The translations under genes and the position numbers were made by a program. From Deltaproteobacteria bacterium (GTDB lineage Bacteria; Desulfobacterota; Syntrophia; Syntrophales; UBA2210): DNA of 7,357 nucleotides. Location: assembly GCA_011056825.1 (NCBI GenBank), contig DSBH01000122.1:1-7357 (forward strand). Direction: 5' to 3'. Below, piece after piece: positions 5,862 to 7,357 of the stretch. Under the pieces are notes generated by a model. It was not told where the DNA came from. It was given only the letters and a program-made list of their open reading frames with translations, and did no database searches. Numbering within the stretch: the stretch's first letter is position 1; each line of letters starts with the position of its first letter.

Positions 5862-6184
5862 GGGACGAAACTCCTTCGGATACTGTCGAGTCGACGCGAT
5901 GAAAAAGACAGGCAGAGACTGAACCGCTCGCCGACGTAGAGAAGGGAACCTATCCCAGGGCCCTGTTCCGTGTCAAGCGAATTGCCGTTGAGAAAAATTT
6001 TTTCGAAGAAAAGAATGTGCGTCTCATCATAGTCGATTGCGGAATGTCCACGGGAATTGCGAATAGACACTCCCGTTCTTTTGTGGTAGAAATCATCGGA
6101 ATCAAAGCCGATCGGCGGTGTTCGCCGCATAAAAACGGTTGCCCGGCGACGGCGTCCATCACGGGAAAGGATCTGTCCGTCGGC
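5862..6184. other. 323-bp divergent intergenic region (rdgC / nadK)
   Basis: Holds the upstream regions of rdgC (minus) and nadK (plus). Visible: the rdgC Shine-Dalgarno AAGGAG (5871-5876), a minus promoter candidate (5949-5976) with a perfect palindrome inside, a small CGGCG/CGCCG hairpin (6113-6127) in the nadK leader, and AAAGGA (6166-6171), 13 bases before the nadK ATG. A weak plus-strand promoter could be TTGAGA-17-AAGAAT (5988-6016). Open frames exist on both strands but neither resembles a known protein. Confidence 0.5.
5949..5976 (-). promoter_or_regulatory. Candidate rdgC promoter with embedded palindrome
   Basis: On the minus strand TTGACA (5976-5971), a 16-base spacer, then GATAGG (5954-5949, 3/6). 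The spacer contains the perfect 10-bp palindrome CAGGGCCCTG (5956-5965), and GGAAC/GTTCC arms (5945-5949 and 5965-5969) frame the -10. The -35 is perfect and the -10 weak. The palindrome could be an operator or chance; no protein is implicated. Confidence 0.3.
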
Positions 6185-7033
6185 ATGAATATACAACGGG
6201 TGGGCATACTCGCCAATGCGGGGAAGGAAACCGCGGCGCGTGATTCACTCAAGCTGGGTGAATGGCTCGAGAAGCGCGGCATATCGGTTGTTTATGAAGA
6301 AGAAATAGCCCGGGTCGTCAAAGGTGTGCGGGGAGTGTCTCATGAGGAGCTGCCCCGTCTTTCGGACATGATCGTCGTGTTCGGCGGCGACGGCACCCTG
6401 CTCAAAGCGGCGCGAATCGTCAAGGGTCACGATGTCCCCATACTCGGCGTCAACCTGGGCGCCTTCGGGTTCATGACGGTCGTGAATCTTCACGAAATAT
6501 TCGATACGATGGAGCTGATTCTCGGCGGGTACTCGCGTACATCGAAGCGGATGATGCTGGATGCGTCCATCGACGGAAAATCCCTGTCCGCCCTTAATGA
6601 CGTGGTGATCAATCGAGGCAACCTTTCGAGGATCGTGAACCTGGAAACCTTCGTGGACGACAGGTATCTCGCCACGTTCAAGGCCGACGGGCTTATCATA
6701 TCGACGCCCACCGGTTCGACGGCATATTCGCTTTCCACGGGCGGCCCCATCGTTTTTCCTGAACTTGATTCCATGATCATCACCCCCATCTGTCCTCACA
6801 CGCTGACCAACCGGCCCGTCGTCGTGCCGCCCGATTGTGTCGTCAAGGTGGTCCTGACGACCAGGGAAAAGGGCGCGACGGTGACCGTGGACGGCCAGGA
6901 TTCGCTCGTCATGACCTCGGGCGACGCGGTGAGTATTTCAAAATCGGACGCGGGCGTCCGCCTTTTCACCTCACCGGAACGGGACTACATGGAGGTGTTG
7001 CGCGGTAAGCTCGGATGGGGCGGAAGCCCGTAA
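6185..7033 (+). CDS. nadK: NAD kinase
   Basis: 282 residues, the usual size. Phosphorylates NAD+ to NADP+ with ATP or polyphosphate, the only known source of NADP. Motifs seen: VVFGGDGTLLKAA (64-76) with the GGDGT signature, VNLGAFGFMT (89-98) in place of the usual VNLGRLGFLT, ALNDVVINRG (136-145) where most bacteria have NE, ADGLIISTPTGSTAYSLSTG (167-186), the conserved PICPHTLTNRPVVVP (201-215), and VDGQ (235-238). The ATG at 6185 gives the family-typical start (NIQRVGILANAGKE). The frame stays open upstream to an ATG at 6017, but those 56 extra residues have no NadK character. AAAGGA lies 13 bases upstream, a little far. It is followed 5 bp later by recN, a linkage common in bacteria, so the two are probably cotranscribed. 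Confidence 0.96.
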   Translation: MNIQRVGILANAGKETAARDSLKLGEWLEKRGISVVYEEEIARVVKGVRGVSHEELPRLSDMIVVFGGDGTLLKAARIVKGHDVPILGVNLGAFGFMTVVNLHEIFDTMELILGGYSRTSKRMMLDASIDGKSLSALNDVVINRGNLSRIVNLETFVDDRYLATFKADGLIISTPTGSTAYSLSTGGPIVFPELDSMIITPICPHTLTNRPVVVPPDCVVKVVLTTREKGATVTVDGQDSLVMTSGDAVSISKSDAGVRLFTSPERDYMEVLRGKLGWGGSP

Positions 7034-7038
7034 ACGCG

Positions 7039-7357
7039 ATGCTGAATGAACTCTACATCGAAAATTTCGCCATAATCGACTCCCTGCGTATTTCTTTTTC
7101 TCCCGGCATGAATATTATGTCGGGCGAAACAGGGGCGGGAAAGTCGATTATCGTCGGCGCCGTCAGCGTTCTTCTGGGCGACAGGGTGTCGAACGATCTG
7201 ATACGTTCCTCGGCCGAATCCGCCGTGGTGGAGGCGCGGTTCGATATCACGGGAAACGCCGAGGCGCGTAAAAAACTCGAAGAACTGGACCTCTGCGAGG
7301 GGGACGAGCTGCTGCTGGCCAGAACCATCAGCAGGACCGGCCGGAACCGGATATATG
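7039..7357 (+). CDS. recN: DNA repair protein RecN (N-terminal 106 residues, truncated by window edge)
   Basis: The start of an SMC-like ATPase that acts on DNA double-strand breaks with RecA. Residues 1-12 (MLNELYIENFAI) and the Walker A motif GETGAGKS (29-36) followed by IIVGAVSVLLGDR are classic RecN, as are LIRSSAESAVVEARF (54-68) and RTISRTGRNRIY (95-106). Complete RecN is about 550 residues, so only about a fifth is present; the long coiled coil and Walker B lie to the right of the window. The ATG is 5 bp after the nadK stop with no good ribosome-binding site, which suggests coupling to nadK translation. No LexA-type box is recognised upstream, though the operon promoter is uncertain. 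Confidence 0.95.
   Translation, partial: MLNELYIENFAIIDSLRISFSPGMNIMSGETGAGKSIIVGAVSVLLGDRVSNDLIRSSAESAVVEARFDITGNAEARKKLEELDLCEGDELLLARTISRTGRNRIY

Noticed and set aside
6017..6184. 56-codon N-terminal extension of nadK
   Set aside because: NadK proteins begin at about the MNIQRVGI position; the extension has no similarity to the family and would cover the divergent promoter region.

Overview
The window reads as chromosomal DNA of a GC-rich, probably anaerobic bacterium. The closest feel is Desulfobacterota (the former Deltaproteobacteria), and syntrophic or aromatic-degrading lineages such as Syntrophus or Geobacter would fit. That placement is inference. It rests on an acyl-CoA dehydrogenase/ETF operon, on an RdgC relative carried by two adjacent genes, and on the linked nadK-recN pair. 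I see no rRNA, tRNA, insertion sequence, CRISPR array or phage gene.

Layout. Positions 1-4370 hold a minus-strand operon read right to left: an acyl-CoA dehydrogenase (3237-4370), etfB (2414-3214), etfA (1408-2421) and nadE (5' part, running off the left edge at 1-1370). The gaps are 22 bp, an 8-bp overlap and 37 bp. Positions 4371-4740 are a 370-bp non-coding stretch with a strong Shine-Dalgarno for the dehydrogenase, two candidate sigma70-type promoters facing each other, an operator-like dyad and several GC-rich hairpins. Positions 4741-5861 hold two minus-strand genes that together make up one RdgC-like protein (N-terminal part first, C-terminal part second). Positions 5862-6184 are a divergent intergenic region. 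From 6185, on the plus strand, come nadK and the start of recN, which runs off the right edge.

How the genes work together. The dehydrogenase oxidises an acyl-CoA and passes electrons to EtfAB, which feeds them to a membrane oxidoreductase or another partner outside this window. NadE makes NAD+ and, at the other end, NadK converts NAD+ to NADP+. RdgC (DNA binding, recombination-associated) and RecN (SMC-like double-strand-break repair) are the DNA-maintenance part.

The most interesting point is the dehydrogenase. The Glu that is the catalytic base in nearly all family members is Gly (residue 361). The alternative base position used by isovaleryl-CoA and long-chain enzymes is also Gly (residue 240). 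An acidic residue, Glu88, lies where the acyl pocket is expected. Loss of the canonical Glu together with a new acid in the pocket is the published signature of cyclic-1,3-diene-forming acyl-CoA dehydrogenases (cyclohex-1-ene-1-carboxyl-CoA dehydrogenase, base Asp91). The enzyme may therefore act on an alicyclic or otherwise unusual acyl-CoA.
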